64,000 nucleotides of DNA from Streptomyces sp. NBC_00234 (GCF_036195325.1 NZ_CP108101.1:310001-374000); one strand, 5' to 3'; shown: positions 35,512-44,966, counted from the stretch's first letter. The notes: generated from the letters alone by a model not told the origin. A program made the numbers and translations.

Positions 35512-36207
35512 TCAGCGGCCGAAGGTCGTGGGCACCGGCAGTGTGGCCCAGCGGGTCACCGGCCAGGCGACCACCACCGCACGTCCCACCACGTCGTCGA
35601 CCGGCACCATGCCGCCCTCGGGGTCGTCCTGGTGGTAGCGCGAATCCCCTGACGCCTGACGGTGATCGCCCATCACCCAGACCCGGCCCTCCGGCACGGT
35701 GACCTTGAACTGACCGGCGTCGTCGGTGCTGCAGGGGGTGTTCCCCGGGAACACGTAGGGCTCGTCCAGCGCCTTGCCGTTCAGTTTCACCGGGCCGTCG
35801 CCCTTGCACTCCACGGTGTCCCCCGCCACGCCGATCACGCGCTTGATGAGGTCCTTCTCCTCGGCGGACGGCATCACCCCGACGAAAGCGAGCGCCTTCT
35901 GGAGCGCGTTGGGGGGCTCGGTCGGCACACCCGTCAGCCAGTTGGACGGATCGTGGAAGACGATCACTTCGCCGCGCTCGGGTTCGGAGCCGAACCAGGG
36001 GGTCAGTTTGTCGACGAGGACCCGGTCGCCCTTCTGAAGCGTGTTCTGCATGGATTCCGAAGGAATGGAGAACGCCTGCAGCAGGAAGGTCTTGATCAGC
36101 AGCGCCAGCAACAGCGCCACTCCGATGAGGACCGGGAGTTCCTTCCACAGGGGGCGCTGTTTCCTCGTGCGCGTCCTCGTCCGCCGTGCGCCCGTCAGCA
36201 CCATCAA
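35512..36207 (-). CDS. lepB: Signal peptidase I
   Basis: A 231-residue type I signal peptidase. A basic N terminus (RRTRTRTRKQR) precedes one membrane segment (24-45). The catalytic serine is Ser52 in SIPSESMQNTL (box B) and the general-base lysine Lys122 in DLIKRVIGVAGD (box D); box E is VWVMGDHRQASGDSRYH. It removes signal peptides from exported proteins at the outer membrane surface. Unlike several Streptomyces paralogues, it has no obvious C-terminal second membrane anchor. It stands apart from the rplS/rnhB region where other copies usually lie. Confidence 0.93.
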   Translation of the reverse strand: MMVLTGARRTRTRTRKQRPLWKELPVLIGVALLLALLIKTFLLQAFSIPSESMQNTLQKGDRVLVDKLTPWFGSEPERGEVIVFHDPSNWLTGVPTEPPNALQKALAFVGVMPSAEEKDLIKRVIGVAGDTVECKGDGPVKLNGKALDEPYVFPGNTPCSTDDAGQFKVTVPEGRVWVMGDHRQASGDSRYHQDDPEGGMVPVDDVVGRAVVVAWPVTRWATLPVPTTFGR

Positions 36208-36371
36208 GCCGCTCCTCGCCCCGTGTTCGCCGCTGCCCGTGCGTGGGCAGGTCCCGGCTCACTCTAAGCGCGATCACTGTGAGGGAGGAGCGGATGAGGT
36301 GGTGGCCGAACTTTCAGGGGAACCTCCCCGGCACGGACTCACGGAGCCCGGGCATGATCCGAACGGAAAAC

Positions 36372-36686
36372 CTAGGACGCGGCGGGCGGGGGTACGGGTT
36401 GCGCTGTGCCCGGCACATCGGGGACCGTGGCGCCTTCTCCGGCGCGCACCGCCTCTACCACCGACTGATGGAACGCACGGCTGGCCTCTTCGGTGGGGCA
36501 GCGTACGGGGCTGCCGGCCAAGGTGAACCAGTCCGAGGCGCCGCTGAACTGCACGGCCACTTCGGCCTCGCCGTCGGCCCATGTCGTATGGACGGTGAGA
36601 TCGCCGCCCACGATTCCTGCTTCTTTGGTGCGGACTCCGCCGGCTCCCGCGAAGACCCCGCTGGTCGTCCATGAAGCCCAGCTCAT
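36372..36686 (-). CDS. Small hypothetical protein
   Basis: A 104-residue protein of unknown function. I chose ATG 36686 (MSWASWTTSG) because the upstream frame extension is low-complexity and compositionally different. Visible segments are VFAGAGGVRTKEAGIVGGDLTVHTTWADGEAEVAVQFSGASDWFTLAGSP, read as alternating beta strands, and a Pro/Ala-rich tail. No signal peptide or membrane segment is seen. Probably a small beta-rich cytoplasmic protein. Confidence 0.55.
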   Translation of the reverse strand: MSWASWTTSGVFAGAGGVRTKEAGIVGGDLTVHTTWADGEAEVAVQFSGASDWFTLAGSPVRCPTEEASRAFHQSVVEAVRAGEGATVPDVPGTAQPVPPPAAS

Positions 36687-36831
36687 GACGCGACGCCTTT
36701 CGGACAATGACAAGCCTGTCAAGGGGACTTCTCCGAGTATGACACCGCAGGTCGGAGCGTGCACGGGAGTGCCCCCGGGCCCTTGCGGCCCGGGGGCACC
36801 GGCGCCTCCTCGGGCCGGTCCGCCGGGCGCG

Positions 36832-37341
36832 TCACCGGCGTTCCAGCACTCCCCTGACGAATGCCGCCTGACCGGCGTGCTGGAGATCATCGGCCAGGAC
36901 GCTCACCAGCCGGACACCCAGGGTGACCGGTGGTGACCAGTTCTCGTCCACGATCCGCTCCAGCGCCCTGCCGTCCAGTCCGCGGACGAATCCGACACTC
37001 TGCTCGTGCACCGCGTCGTAGTAGCCGAGGAGCAGTTCGACCGAGTCCACCCGTACCGCGGCGACCTGATCGCTGCTCTGGCCGTAGCCCGTCTCCCCTT
37101 CCGCGAAGGGCAGACCGAACCGGGAGACCCAGTCCTGGGACACCCACACCTGCTCGGTCCCTGCCGCGTCGGCCACGTGGTCGTCCTGAATGCGTGTGAG
37201 GTGCCAGACGAGCCAGGAGATCGAATTCGCCCCCTCGTCGATCCGGGCGTTGAGATCTTCGGGCGGGAGTCCTTCGACCGCCGTGTGCACCGCTTCCCGG
37301 ATGCGCTCGAACGCGTCGGCCAAGATGCCTGCTGTGTTCAT
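36832..37341 (-). CDS. DinB/mycothiol-linked four-helix protein
   Basis: A 169-residue DinB-superfamily protein (DUF664/DinB_2 style). Key residues fit a metal site: His in WLVWHLTRIQDDHVADAAG (two histidines, about 47 and 54) and His in VLADDLQHAGQAAFVRG (about 154). The N terminus LADAFERIREAVHTAVEGLPPEDLNARIDEGANSISW is typical, read in segments. Actinobacterial members include mycothiol-dependent isomerases and transferases of unknown substrates. A second DinB protein lies at 40338-40853. Confidence 0.82.
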   Translation of the reverse strand: MNTAGILADAFERIREAVHTAVEGLPPEDLNARIDEGANSISWLVWHLTRIQDDHVADAAGTEQVWVSQDWVSRFGLPFAEGETGYGQSSDQVAAVRVDSVELLLGYYDAVHEQSVGFVRGLDGRALERIVDENWSPPVTLGVRLVSVLADDLQHAGQAAFVRGVLERR

Positions 37342-37397
37342 GCGACCACCATGGCCGGTGCCTCCCGGCGCCCGGCGTCCGACACGCGGCCCGCACA

Positions 37398-37631
37398 TCA
37401 CACGAGCAGCCCCAGGAGATGTGCGCAGGCCGTGCCCTCGTCCGGGTGCCGGGCGACGACTTCGTACGTGCCGCGTTCGTACGCCCCGGTCTCCCACACC
37501 GCGTCGGCCGACTTCCGCAGGTACAGGAAGTCGGTGGGTGTGGGAACCGGTTCGTGGACGCCCTCGATGCGGTAGTAGTCGTCGGGCACGCCCGCCGCCC
37601 GCAGCGCGGCCCGCAGCTGCAGGCGGTCCAT
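37398..37631 (-). CDS. Small protein downstream of TNT-domain gene, candidate partner or immunity factor
   Basis: A 77-residue protein beginning 18 bases after the TNT-domain gene on the same strand, so very probably co-transcribed. It lacks a signal peptide and therefore stays in the cytoplasm. Visible features are LRAAGVPDDYYRIEGVHE, a TDFLYLRKSADAVWETGAYERGTYEVV core and an HLLGLLV end, suggesting a small alpha-beta domain. In Mycobacterium tuberculosis the TNT toxin is neutralised by IFT encoded just downstream; the layout here is analogous, but I see no sequence proof of homology. Equally it could be a modulator with another job. Confidence 0.65.
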   Translation of the reverse strand: MDRLQLRAALRAAGVPDDYYRIEGVHEPVPTPTDFLYLRKSADAVWETGAYERGTYEVVARHPDEGTACAHLLGLLV

Positions 37632-37649
37632 GGTCGCCAGGGCCTCTCG

Positions 37650-38324
37650 TCAGACGCCGGCAGGCGTGAGGTAGTCGTGCTCCAGCAGCCACTTCACGTT
37701 CAGCCGCTGCCCCTCGCCCGGGTCGAGGAAGACCGCGTCGAGCTTGATCTGCTGACCGCCGCCGGGCTGCTCGAACCACGGCGCGATGCTGCCCTGCCAG
37801 ACCCAGAACGGCTTGGCGACCTTGTAGACGCGGTAGTCGCAGGCGACGGCCGCGTCGCGGGTGTTGAGGCTCTGCGGGGGCAGCGCGCGCTCGGCGTACG
37901 CGTCCCCCGCCGGGGCCAGATAACTGCCGTACTCCGAGCCGAAGCGGTCCAGCCGCTGGCCCGTGCGGAGCTTGGCGGGCTCCTTGTCGAGCTCGCCGTT
38001 GACCTCGCCGAAGCCGTCGTTGGGCGGGTACTTCCAGCTCCCGGAGTCCGCCGGTCCTTCCCAGTACTTCTTCAGGAAGTCGGCGGGCGAGAGGTCTCCC
38101 GTCCTCTCGTAGCCGTTCAGCAGCGGGCCGACGGGAGCCTCCTTCTTCTTCGGGAGCCACTTCGGCCCGAGGCGTGCGTCGCCCTGGAACTCACCGGTGC
38201 AGGGGTCGTGCCGCGGCGCCGCGGGCTTGGTGTTCTCCTGGTGCTGCGCGGCGCTCGCGGCGGGCGCGCCGAGCAGCCCGGCGGTGATGCCGAGCGCGGC
38301 AAGTACGGTGCTCATACGGTTCAT
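37650..38324 (-). CDS. Secreted TNT-domain protein (NAD+ glycohydrolase-like)
   Basis: A 224-residue exported protein. Residues 1-26 are a Sec signal peptide (VLAALGITAGLLGAPAASA-A). The mature part matches the tuberculosis necrotizing toxin (TNT) fold: RLDRFGSEYGSYLAPAGDAYAERALPP at about 124-150 (conserved RxxRFG..G.YL.P.G..., R..LPP), DYRVYKVAKPFWVWQGSIAPWFEQPGGGQQ at about 163-192 with the family's APWF.QPGGG.Q signature, and LDAVFLDPGEGQRLNVKWLL near the end. TNT enzymes hydrolyse NAD+. The whole gene is small, with no delivery domains, so it acts as a plain secreted enzyme. The function is inferred from family. Confidence 0.85.
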   Translation of the reverse strand: MNRMSTVLAALGITAGLLGAPAASAAQHQENTKPAAPRHDPCTGEFQGDARLGPKWLPKKKEAPVGPLLNGYERTGDLSPADFLKKYWEGPADSGSWKYPPNDGFGEVNGELDKEPAKLRTGQRLDRFGSEYGSYLAPAGDAYAERALPPQSLNTRDAAVACDYRVYKVAKPFWVWQGSIAPWFEQPGGGQQIKLDAVFLDPGEGQRLNVKWLLEHDYLTPAGV

Positions 38325-38439
38325 TGGCGTGACACCTCAGAAATTGATGATCAATCGGATAGCTGACGCAGGGTAACGTCCCGATCGCTCCAGGTGTCCG
38401 CACCATGCCGGAATCCGCCCCGAACGTGCGACCCCCGCC

Positions 38440-38880
38440 TCAGCCTCCCGCGGGGTCGGGCACGAGGCCGTCGGCGACCAGGCCGGCGAGGACGGCTTCG
38501 CCGAGTGCCCGGACGGCGGACTGGGGACGGACCATCACGGTGAACTCCTCGATCCGGCCCGCCTCGTCGAACTGGAGCAGGTCGATGCCGTGGATCTCCT
38601 TGCCGTTCACCGTCGCCCGGAAGACCAGGACCTCAGACGGGGCCTCGGCGCCACCCGCCGCGGTCTCCACCGCGCCGTCGAGCCGGCCGACGTAGCGGAA
38701 GTCCTCGAATGTCCGCAGCAGCACACCGAAGAGACCCATCACCATGGGCCTGCCTTCGAACGGGGTGAACTTCACCGGGCTGTTCAACCGGATGTCCTCG
38801 GTGAACAGGGATTCCAGGGCCGCCAGATCACGCTTCTCTACGGCGGCACGGAAGCGGTCCGCGGTGTCGGCAGTCGTCAT
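38440..38880 (-). CDS. SnoaL-like / NTF2-fold protein
   Basis: A 146-residue single-domain NTF2-like protein. ATG 38880 is preceded by GAGGAGAGA. Typical features are the N-terminal helix MTTADTADRFRAAVEKRDLAALESLFTEDIRLNSP read in segments, FEGRPMVMGLFGVLL and the strand pair VLVFRATVNGKEIHGIDLLQFDEAGRIEEFTVMVRP. Members include polyketide cyclases and small-molecule isomerases; the substrate is unknown. It is divergent from a PadR regulator that probably controls it. Confidence 0.85.
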   Translation of the reverse strand: MTTADTADRFRAAVEKRDLAALESLFTEDIRLNSPVKFTPFEGRPMVMGLFGVLLRTFEDFRYVGRLDGAVETAAGGAEAPSEVLVFRATVNGKEIHGIDLLQFDEAGRIEEFTVMVRPQSAVRALGEAVLAGLVADGLVPDPAGG

Positions 38881-38977
38881 GGCTGTCTCTCCTCGCACTC
38901 GACATACTCAAGAATCTGACTACTCAATTTCCAGACTATGATGCAGGGAAAACCGATACGGCGGAAGGGGGTGGCCC

Positions 38978-39550
38978 ATGGCCTTGCGCCACGCCGTACT
39001 GGCGGCGCTGCTGGACGGCGAGTACAGCGGCTACCAGTTGGCCAAGGCGTTCGACATCGGCGTCGCGAACTTCTGGCACGCACTTCCCCAGCAGGTGTAC
39101 GCGGAACTGTCGAGGCTGGAGCAGGACGGCCTGGTGTCCGGGCGGCAGGTGGTCCAGGAGACACGGCCCAACAAGCGCCTCTTCCAGGTCACCGACGCGG
39201 GACTCGCGGAGCTGGAGCGGTTCGCGGGTGCCCCGCCGAAGGCCGCGTTCATCCGGGACGACCTGCTCGTCAAGGTCCAGACCGTCGACCGGGTCGACGC
39301 GGGGCCCGTGATCCAACAGCTGGAGGAACGCGCGGCGGTCGCCGACGCCAAGATCGAGCTGTTCGGCACGCTGCTGCGCAAGCTCCGGGGACCTCTGGAC
39401 GAGGAGGAGTTCCTCCTCGTCGGTGAACGGATCGGACCGTATCTGACCTGCATGCGCGGGCTCGCGTTCGAGCGGGACAACCGGGACTGGTGCCTGCGGA
39501 CCGCCGACGTCCTGCGCGGGCGGAGCGGCCCTCACGACGCCTCGTCCTGA
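38978..39550 (+). CDS. PadR-family transcriptional regulator
   Basis: A 190-residue PadR regulator. Residues 1-75 are the winged helix (LRHAVLAALLDGEYSGYQLAKAFD ... YAELSRLEQDGLVSGRQV ... RLFQVTDAGLAELERF), and residues 85-180 form the helical C-terminal (Vir_act_alpha_C-like) dimerisation domain. PadR proteins repress stress or detoxification genes and are released by small phenolic or drug ligands. The 97-base gap to the divergent SnoaL gene is AT-rich with TACTCAA repeats, a likely operator. Confidence 0.88.
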   Translation: MALRHAVLAALLDGEYSGYQLAKAFDIGVANFWHALPQQVYAELSRLEQDGLVSGRQVVQETRPNKRLFQVTDAGLAELERFAGAPPKAAFIRDDLLVKVQTVDRVDAGPVIQQLEERAAVADAKIELFGTLLRKLRGPLDEEEFLLVGERIGPYLTCMRGLAFERDNRDWCLRTADVLRGRSGPHDASS

Positions 39551-39578
39551 GGTCCGTGTTGCGGCATGATCGTCGCCC

Positions 39579-40331
39579 ATGGAGAACTGGTGGGCGCAGA
39601 CGGGGCACGGAGTGCGGTTCGACTGGGGACCTGTCGGTGCGGCCCGCCTGGCACAGGACGTCGGCTGCCTCGTGGTGGTCGACGTGCTCTCGTTCACCAC
39701 GTCGGTCACGGTGGCCGTGGAGAAGGGGACCCTGGTCCACCCGTATCCCTGGCGTGACGAGAGCGCCCGGGTGTTCGCCGACCGGCTGAGCGCCGACCTC
39801 GCCGTGGGACGCAGCGCGGCCACGCCGACCTCGCCGTGGTCGCTTTCGCCGGCCGCTCTGCGCCGCGCACCGTTCACTCCGCGGCTGGTGCTGCCCTCGC
39901 CCAACGGGTCCACCATCGCCGCCGCCGCGGGCGCGTCCACGGTGGTCGCCGGGTCCCTGCGGAACGCGGACGCGGTGGGCCGCTGGCTCGCGGGCCGGGG
40001 TTACGGAACACCCGGCCGCCCGGTCGCGGTGATCGCCTCCGGCGAGCGCTGGCCCGACGGCAGCCTGCGGCCCGCGCTGGAGGACCTGCTGGGCGCCGGG
40101 GCCGTGATCGCCTCGTTGCGCACGCACGGAAGGGACCTGCTCTCGCCCGAGGCCGCGATGGCCGCCGCCGCGTTCGCCGGGACGGCGGAGATCGCCGGGG
40201 CGGTCTCGCACAGCGCCTCGGGGCGCGAGCTCGTCGACGGGGGATACGCCGACGACGTCGCCGTGGCGACGGAAACGGACGCGTGCACGGTGGTCCCCGT
40301 CCTGACGGACGGGGCGTTCACCGCCGCCTGA
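39579..40331 (+). CDS. ComB-like 2-phosphosulfolactate phosphatase family protein
   Basis: A 250-residue member of the ComB family, whose archetype removes phosphate from 2-phosphosulfolactate in coenzyme M synthesis. Motifs are VVVDVLSFTTSVTVAVEKG near 37-55, LVLPSPNGSTIAAAAG near 104-118, VAVIASGERWPDGSLRPALEDLLGAGAVIA near 149-178, and AKxAFxG-like AAAAFAGT. Coenzyme M is not made by Streptomyces, so the substrate is probably a different phosphorylated lactate-type compound. It begins 28 bases after padR. Confidence 0.85.
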   Translation: MENWWAQTGHGVRFDWGPVGAARLAQDVGCLVVVDVLSFTTSVTVAVEKGTLVHPYPWRDESARVFADRLSADLAVGRSAATPTSPWSLSPAALRRAPFTPRLVLPSPNGSTIAAAAGASTVVAGSLRNADAVGRWLAGRGYGTPGRPVAVIASGERWPDGSLRPALEDLLGAGAVIASLRTHGRDLLSPEAAMAAAAFAGTAEIAGAVSHSASGRELVDGGYADDVAVATETDACTVVPVLTDGAFTAA

Positions 40332-40337
40332 CGGCTC

Positions 40338-40853
40338 TCAGGACCCCGTGGAACCGTCCAGTCGTTCACGCAGCAGGTCGGCGTGGCCGATGTGCCGCGC
40401 GTACTCCGCGATCATGTGGACGTGGACCAGGCGCAGTGAGTAGACCGTGCCGTTGTGGGTGAAGGTGTCGTCGAGCGAGGCGCCGGCGACCGTCTCGTCC
40501 GCCAGACGGATCTCCTCGACCAGGCGCGCGTGGTCGGCCTCGGCCCGCTCCGGGGCCAGGTCCTCGAAATCCGCGTCCTTGCCCTTCTCCGGCGGATACA
40601 TCGGCGTCAGGGGAAGTCCGGCGAACCGGTCGCGGAACCAGGTGCGTTCGACCTTGGCCATGTGCCGCAGCAGACCGAGCAGCGTCAGGTTGGAGGGTTG
40701 AACGGTCTGCTCGGCGAGCTGGTCACCGGTGAGTCCCGCGCACTTGTTCAGCAGGGTGTTGCGGTAGTAGGCGAGGAATCCCTCAAGCGTCTCGCGCTCG
40801 TCGGCGACGAGCGATCCGGACGTCCGGGTGACTTCGGGTGCTGTCCATGTCAT
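40338..40853 (-). CDS. DinB/DUF664 mycothiol-linked protein
   Basis: A 171-residue DinB-superfamily protein. Characteristic parts are ERETLEGFLAYYRNTLLNKCAGLTGDQLAEQ, LTLLGLLRHMAKVERTWFRDRFAG (metal His in LLRHMAKVE) and the C-terminal HVHMIAEYARHIGHADLLRE, whose three histidines fit the metal and helper residues. This is the actinobacterial DUF664 group, whose members are thought to work with mycothiol. It is convergent with the ComB-like gene (stop-to-stop distance six bases). Confidence 0.87.
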   Translation of the reverse strand: MTWTAPEVTRTSGSLVADERETLEGFLAYYRNTLLNKCAGLTGDQLAEQTVQPSNLTLLGLLRHMAKVERTWFRDRFAGLPLTPMYPPEKGKDADFEDLAPERAEADHARLVEEIRLADETVAGASLDDTFTHNGTVYSLRLVHVHMIAEYARHIGHADLLRERLDGSTGS

Positions 40854-40891
40854 CGCGCGATCATGCCCGTCGACCGTGCGGTCGCGCGACC

Positions 40892-41680
40892 CTATTGACG
40901 CCGAGCGCTCTCGGTCCCGTTGTCGTCGGACGTCCAGGAGGTGGTCGAGGAGGCCATGCCGCCGAGGACACCGAAGACCAGGAAGAGGACGACCAGCGCC
41001 TTCGCGGCCCCGCTCATGACCAGCGGCCTGGTCGCGGAGCGGGTCTGCTGAGGCGTCACGGCGAGATCGTCGTCGCCGAAGAGACCCCGGGGATACGCCG
41101 GCGTGAGCATGAGGGCGTAGGCCGAGAAGCGCATGCTGTAGCGCAGCGTCGCCGCGGTCGCGTCGAAGAGCGGACGGGGCATCCGGCCGAGGATCAGCGT
41201 GATCACCCACCAGATGAACGACAGCGCGAACCAGCCGCCCATGGCGAGTCCCTGCACGATCGCCGCCGGAATCATGAGGAACAGACGGAAGAAGACGGCG
41301 AGCCGGTTGAGGTCCGTCGGGCGCACCTCGATCTGCACGGGGTAGTCCGGCGGCGGCGTGAAGGCGAACGGCGGATAGCGGTCGATGAGCAGCATCTCGC
41401 TCGCCGTGATCCGCATGTGGTAGCCGAGGTAGCTCTCCAGGTAGCCGAAGACCGGTTCGGGCAGCCGGCCCAGGACAAGGGCGGCGAACCAGCCGACGAT
41501 CACCGTGAACACGGCAGCGATATAGAGGAAGAACAGCACGAAGAACTGCGGGATCAGCAGGAGCAGCCGGAACAGGACGGTGAGCCGGCGCTGACGCGTC
41601 GGCTCGATGATGTCGAGTACGGGCAGGAACTCACCCGGGTCCCCCGCGACGCGGCCCGGACTCCACTGACCGTCCGCCAT
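40892..41680 (-). CDS. DUF4389 membrane protein
   Basis: A 262-residue membrane protein with two copies of DUF4389: LFRLLLLIPQFFVLFFLYIAAVFTVIVGWFAALVLGRLPEPVFGYLESYLGY read in segments in the first half, and FFRLFLMIPAAIVQGLAMGGWFALSFIWWVITLILGRMPRPLFDAT in the second. The two repeats share the R-LPxP-F tail. A final helix (AKALVVLFLVFGVLGGMA) and a basic end follow. The function of DUF4389 is not established. It sits next to the DinB gene, 38 bases apart, same strand. Confidence 0.82.
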   Translation of the reverse strand: MADGQWSPGRVAGDPGEFLPVLDIIEPTRQRRLTVLFRLLLLIPQFFVLFFLYIAAVFTVIVGWFAALVLGRLPEPVFGYLESYLGYHMRITASEMLLIDRYPPFAFTPPPDYPVQIEVRPTDLNRLAVFFRLFLMIPAAIVQGLAMGGWFALSFIWWVITLILGRMPRPLFDATAATLRYSMRFSAYALMLTPAYPRGLFGDDDLAVTPQQTRSATRPLVMSGAAKALVVLFLVFGVLGGMASSTTSWTSDDNGTESARRQ

Positions 41681-41812
41681 GGCGCTCCTCCTCGGCAGGT
41701 GAGCCGCACGGCTTCGGCGCGTGCGGCGTCACCCCACGCTGGACGCGTGCGCGACGCCACGCAATCGGCGACGGGCCGAACGGGTGTCCGCCCGGGCGCC
41801 ACGGGCGGGAAC

Positions 41813-41845
41813 ACGGAGGTGCGGGTCGCGGGCCCGCACCTCCGT
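41813..41845 (-). terminator. Terminator of the GH48 gene
   Basis: ACGGAGGTGCGGG and CCCGCACCTCCGT form a perfect 13-bp stem with a 7-base loop, eight bases beyond the GH48 stop codon. Confidence 0.75.
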
Positions 41846-41853
41846 ACCGTCAC

Positions 41854-44805
41854 TCACTCCAGGAGATCTCCGTACGCTCCCAGAGCCAGCGCGATGTCGG
41901 CCTGGGCCCAGAAGCGGTGGTAGGTGAAGACCGGAGCGGCTCCGCCGTCGAGATAGCTCTGGACCTTCGGCCAGTTCGGGTCGTCCTTGTAGAAGGACCG
42001 GATGGAGGCGAACGTCGAGTCGCTGTCGACGGTGTCGCCGTTGGGCATGGCGCCCGTCCAGCCGCCCGGCACGTACACCGGGTCGTCGAACCGGTTGTAG
42101 TCGGCGCGGGTCTCGGGGACGGCCACGCCCGCGTCGTCCTGGTAGTGCTCCCACATACCGTCGAGGAGCGCCTTCGCCGTGGTCTTCGCCGCCGCGTCGC
42201 CGGACTTGGCCGCGTAGTAGGTGAGCGTCCTGGCGTACGCCCCGGCCACCCCGACGTCGTTGGTGTAGTCGGCGACGGTGACATGGAGTCCGCTGTTCGC
42301 GCCGGGGCTCGACGCGTTCCAGGTGTCGGGCGCACCCGTCCACTTGAGGGTGGACGGAACCCGGTACGTACCGTCCGGGTTGATCGTGGTCTCCGACAGG
42401 GCCCAGTCGACCCACTTGTCGAGTACGGCCTTCGCTTCGGCGTCACCCGACTCGTGGTAGTACTCCGCGACGCGCTCCATGGACCATGCCTGGAAGCCGA
42501 ACCACTGGTTGGACGGTGGGTCGTGGTAGACGGGCTTCTCGTCGTAGAACATGCCGTGGAAGGTCGGCGTGCCGGCCGGCGGCTGCGCGTAGCTGCCCTT
42601 CCAGCTGTTGGTCGCACCACCCGCGATGGCGCCTTCGTCGGACTGGAGCCACCGGTAGAACTCCAGCTGCCGGTCCAGGCTCTTCGCCCAGTCCTGCTGT
42701 CCTGTCGCCGACTTCGGCTTGAGATCGGGGACCGAGCTCAGCGCGTAGGCCGCCATCGGGTTCTGGTATCCGCCGTGCGCGTGGCTGCTCCCGATGCGCC
42801 AGGACCAGCCTGCCGCGGTGTCGGTCGCGCCGCCCCAGGCGTAGTACCAGGACATCAGATAGTGCGAGCTGTCCTTGCCCGTGCCCGCCGGGCAGGCACT
42901 CGGGCCGACACAGCCCCCGACCTTCTTGAAGTACTTGTCGAACATGGCGTAGCGCAGGTAGTCGCCCATCTTGGCCGCCTTGCCGACGGTCGCGGACACC
43001 TCGCTCGCCTTGCCCTGCTCCTTGGCCCACACATCCGCCCAGTAGGCGGCCTGCACGGCGCGGGCGTCGGCGTCCGGCGCGTTGGTGAACTTCCACTGCT
43101 TGGCGTAGGAGGCGTCCCCGGTGAACAGGTCCAGATAGCCGTTCCTGCCGCCGTAGGCGAACGTGTCGCAGGTCGGGTGGGTGACGGTCTCCCAGACCGA
43201 CTCCTGCGGTCCGCGCTGGAAGGTGTTGACGTACGACGGTCCGGTCTCGTCCGGGCCGGCCGTGCACGTGCCGGGCGTGTTGCCGAAGCCGTAGACGTTG
43301 TCGACGTCCTGGATCCAGTGCATGCCGTAGATGTCGTCGGTTCCGTACGCGCTCTTCAGCTCACCCGCGATCGGGTCGGAGCCGGAGGTCACCGACGGGT
43401 CGAGGACGGCGGGGTACTGGGTCGGCTCGTCGTGTTCCGGCGCGTAGGTCGCGGGCTTCGACGCGTTGTAGAAGGAGTTGGTGGGCTGGTCGGCGTGCGT
43501 GGGGATCATGAACTTCTCCATGATGTCCCAGGCGCCGTTGAACTTCGTCCAGTCCCCGGTGATCTTCCCGTACATCGCCTGGAGCCAGATCAGATAGCTG
43601 TACGCCTCCGACGTCGTCTCGTGCCCGTGGTCGGGAGCCTCCACGATCAGCGTCTCGACGGAGTGGTAGGGAATTCCCTCCGGCGAGAAGTAGCCGTTGG
43701 CCGGGTCGGTGATCTTCCCGTACAGGTCGAGGAAGCGCGCGTCGTACGTCTTCGTGGCGGCCAGCTGCGTGACGGTGACCTCGGCCCCGGCGTGGCCGGG
43801 GGCCGTCACCGCGAAGGTCGCTGCGCCCGTGCCCGAACTGTCGGCGCTCACGGTCACCTTCTGCGCGGTGGACCAGTTCGACGGGGTGAAGGTGAGGCTC
43901 GCGCCACCGGTGACCGTCAGGCCGGAGTTGCCGGCGGTCCGGGCCACGGCGACCGTGACGGGGGCGGCAGGTGCGGTGGACAGGGAGACGCCGAAGGTCC
44001 CCGACGTGCCCTGGCGCACGCCGAGTTGGGAGGGCGTGGCGACGACCGCGGGACCGGCGACGACCGTGATGCCCGCAGGAGGCGACTCGGACGATCCGCC
44101 CAGGCTGTCGTGGGCCCGTGCGTAGACGGAGTGGCCGCCCGCGGAGAGTCCCGTGGCGTCGTAGGAGTACGGCGAGGTCGTGTCGGTGCCCAGCAGGGTC
44201 GTGTCGTCGTAGAACTCGACCTTGCTGATGGTCGCGCCGTCCGCGGCGGCGGCCGTCGCGGCGAGCGGCACCGGGTCGCCCGCGGTGAAGACCGAGCCCG
44301 CTGCGGGGCTGGTGAGGACCGCGATCGGCGGCTGGTGGGCGCCGGCGCAGGTCGTGCCGTTGACGGCGAATCCGGTGGGGGCGGTGTTCGTCCCGGTGTA
44401 GGTGAACTGCGCGCCCGTCGATACCGCCGCTCCCGGGGCGATGGTCCCGTTCCAGGAGGCGTTCGTGGCGGTGACGTTCTTTCCGGACTGGGACCAGGTA
44501 CCGCTCCAGCCATTCGTGAGCGTCTGGTTGCCCGCATAGCTGTAGGTGAGGGTCCAGCCGTCGATCGGTACGGAGGCCCTGTTGGTGAGGCTGAGTTCGG
44601 CGGTGAAACCCGAACCCCAGTCATTGGCCCGGTAGTCGACGCTGCACTCGACCGCGGCGGCCTGGGCCGGAGTGCCTGCGGCTGCGGTCATGCCCAGCGG
44701 AAGGGCGAAAGCGGCGACGAGCGCCGTCCATAACCGGCGGGATGGTGTTCCGGTTCTACCGGATCTCCTGGGGACCCATGGTCTGTGTGCGCTTCCCGAT
44801 GGCAT
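41854..44805 (-). CDS. Secreted GH48 exo-cellulase with N-terminal CBM2
   Basis: A 983-residue exported cellulase. ATG 44805 (MPSGSAHRP) is chosen because GAGGAGG lies the proper distance upstream; an in-frame ATG at 44859 lies in the leader. A long basic signal peptide (RR-rich n-region, hydrophobic core, AQAAA) ends near 51. A family-2 cellulose-binding module covers about 52-155 ([19 protein letters not shown] ... [21 protein letters not shown]). Two Ig/Fn-like modules follow (about 160-250 and 253-348). The rest (about 352-983) is a GH48 domain, with the catalytic-acid Glu in [11 protein letters not shown] (about 396). It releases cellobiose processively from chain ends. It is divergent from the GH5/GH6 pair with a CebR box 69 bases upstream. 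Confidence 0.95.
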   Translation of the reverse strand: MPSGSAHRPWVPRRSGRTGTPSRRLWTALVAAFALPLGMTAAAGTPAQAAAVECSVDYRANDWGSGFTAELSLTNRASVPIDGWTLTYSYAGNQTLTNGWSGTWSQSGKNVTATNASWNGTIAPGAAVSTGAQFTYTGTNTAPTGFAVNGTTCAGAHQPPIAVLTSPAAGSVFTAGDPVPLAATAAAADGATISKVEFYDDTTLLGTDTTSPYSYDATGLSAGGHSVYARAHDSLGGSSESPPAGITVVAGPAVVATPSQLGVRQGTSGTFGVSLSTAPAAPVTVAVARTAGNSGLTVTGGASLTFTPSNWSTAQKVTVSADSSGTGAATFAVTAPGHAGAEVTVTQLAATKTYDARFLDLYGKITDPANGYFSPEGIPYHSVETLIVEAPDHGHETTSEAYSYLIWLQAMYGKITGDWTKFNGAWDIMEKFMIPTHADQPTNSFYNASKPATYAPEHDEPTQYPAVLDPSVTSGSDPIAGELKSAYGTDDIYGMHWIQDVDNVYGFGNTPGTCTAGPDETGPSYVNTFQRGPQESVWETVTHPTCDTFAYGGRNGYLDLFTGDASYAKQWKFTNAPDADARAVQAAYWADVWAKEQGKASEVSATVGKAAKMGDYLRYAMFDKYFKKVGGCVGPSACPAGTGKDSSHYLMSWYYAWGGATDTAAGWSWRIGSSHAHGGYQNPMAAYALSSVPDLKPKSATGQQDWAKSLDRQLEFYRWLQSDEGAIAGGATNSWKGSYAQPPAGTPTFHGMFYDEKPVYHDPPSNQWFGFQAWSMERVAEYYHESGDAEAKAVLDKWVDWALSETTINPDGTYRVPSTLKWTGAPDTWNASSPGANSGLHVTVADYTNDVGVAGAYARTLTYYAAKSGDAAAKTTAKALLDGMWEHYQDDAGVAVPETRADYNRFDDPVYVPGGWTGAMPNGDTVDSDSTFASIRSFYKDDPNWPKVQSYLDGGAAPVFTYHRFWAQADIALALGAYGDLLE

Positions 44806-44873
44806 GCGCAGGTTCCTCCTCGCGGCTCGGCGATATGGGGGGTGTGCGGGGTTGAACACAAGCCTTGAACCAG

Positions 44874-44887
44874 TGGGAGCGCTCCCA
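44874..44887. promoter_or_regulatory. CebR box upstream of GH48 gene
   Basis: TGGGAGCGCTCCCA is an exact match to the palindromic CebR box, the binding site of the cellobiose-responsive LacI-type repressor of cellulase and cellobiose-uptake genes in Streptomyces. Confidence 0.9.
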
Positions 44888-44966
44888 GCATGGGGAGGGG
44901 GAAAATGGGAGTCAAGAGAGTTGAAGAGTCGAATAAATTCGATTGCGAGAGATGAGAAGGGGTCTG

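Noticed and set aside
39579..40331. Coenzyme M biosynthesis
   Set aside because: Only a ComB-like protein is present and Streptomyces is not known to make coenzyme M.
41917..44733. Antisense frame of 938 codons across the GH48 gene
   Set aside because: The complementary GH48 protein has clear domains; the antisense product has only repetitive Val/Gly/Arg composition.
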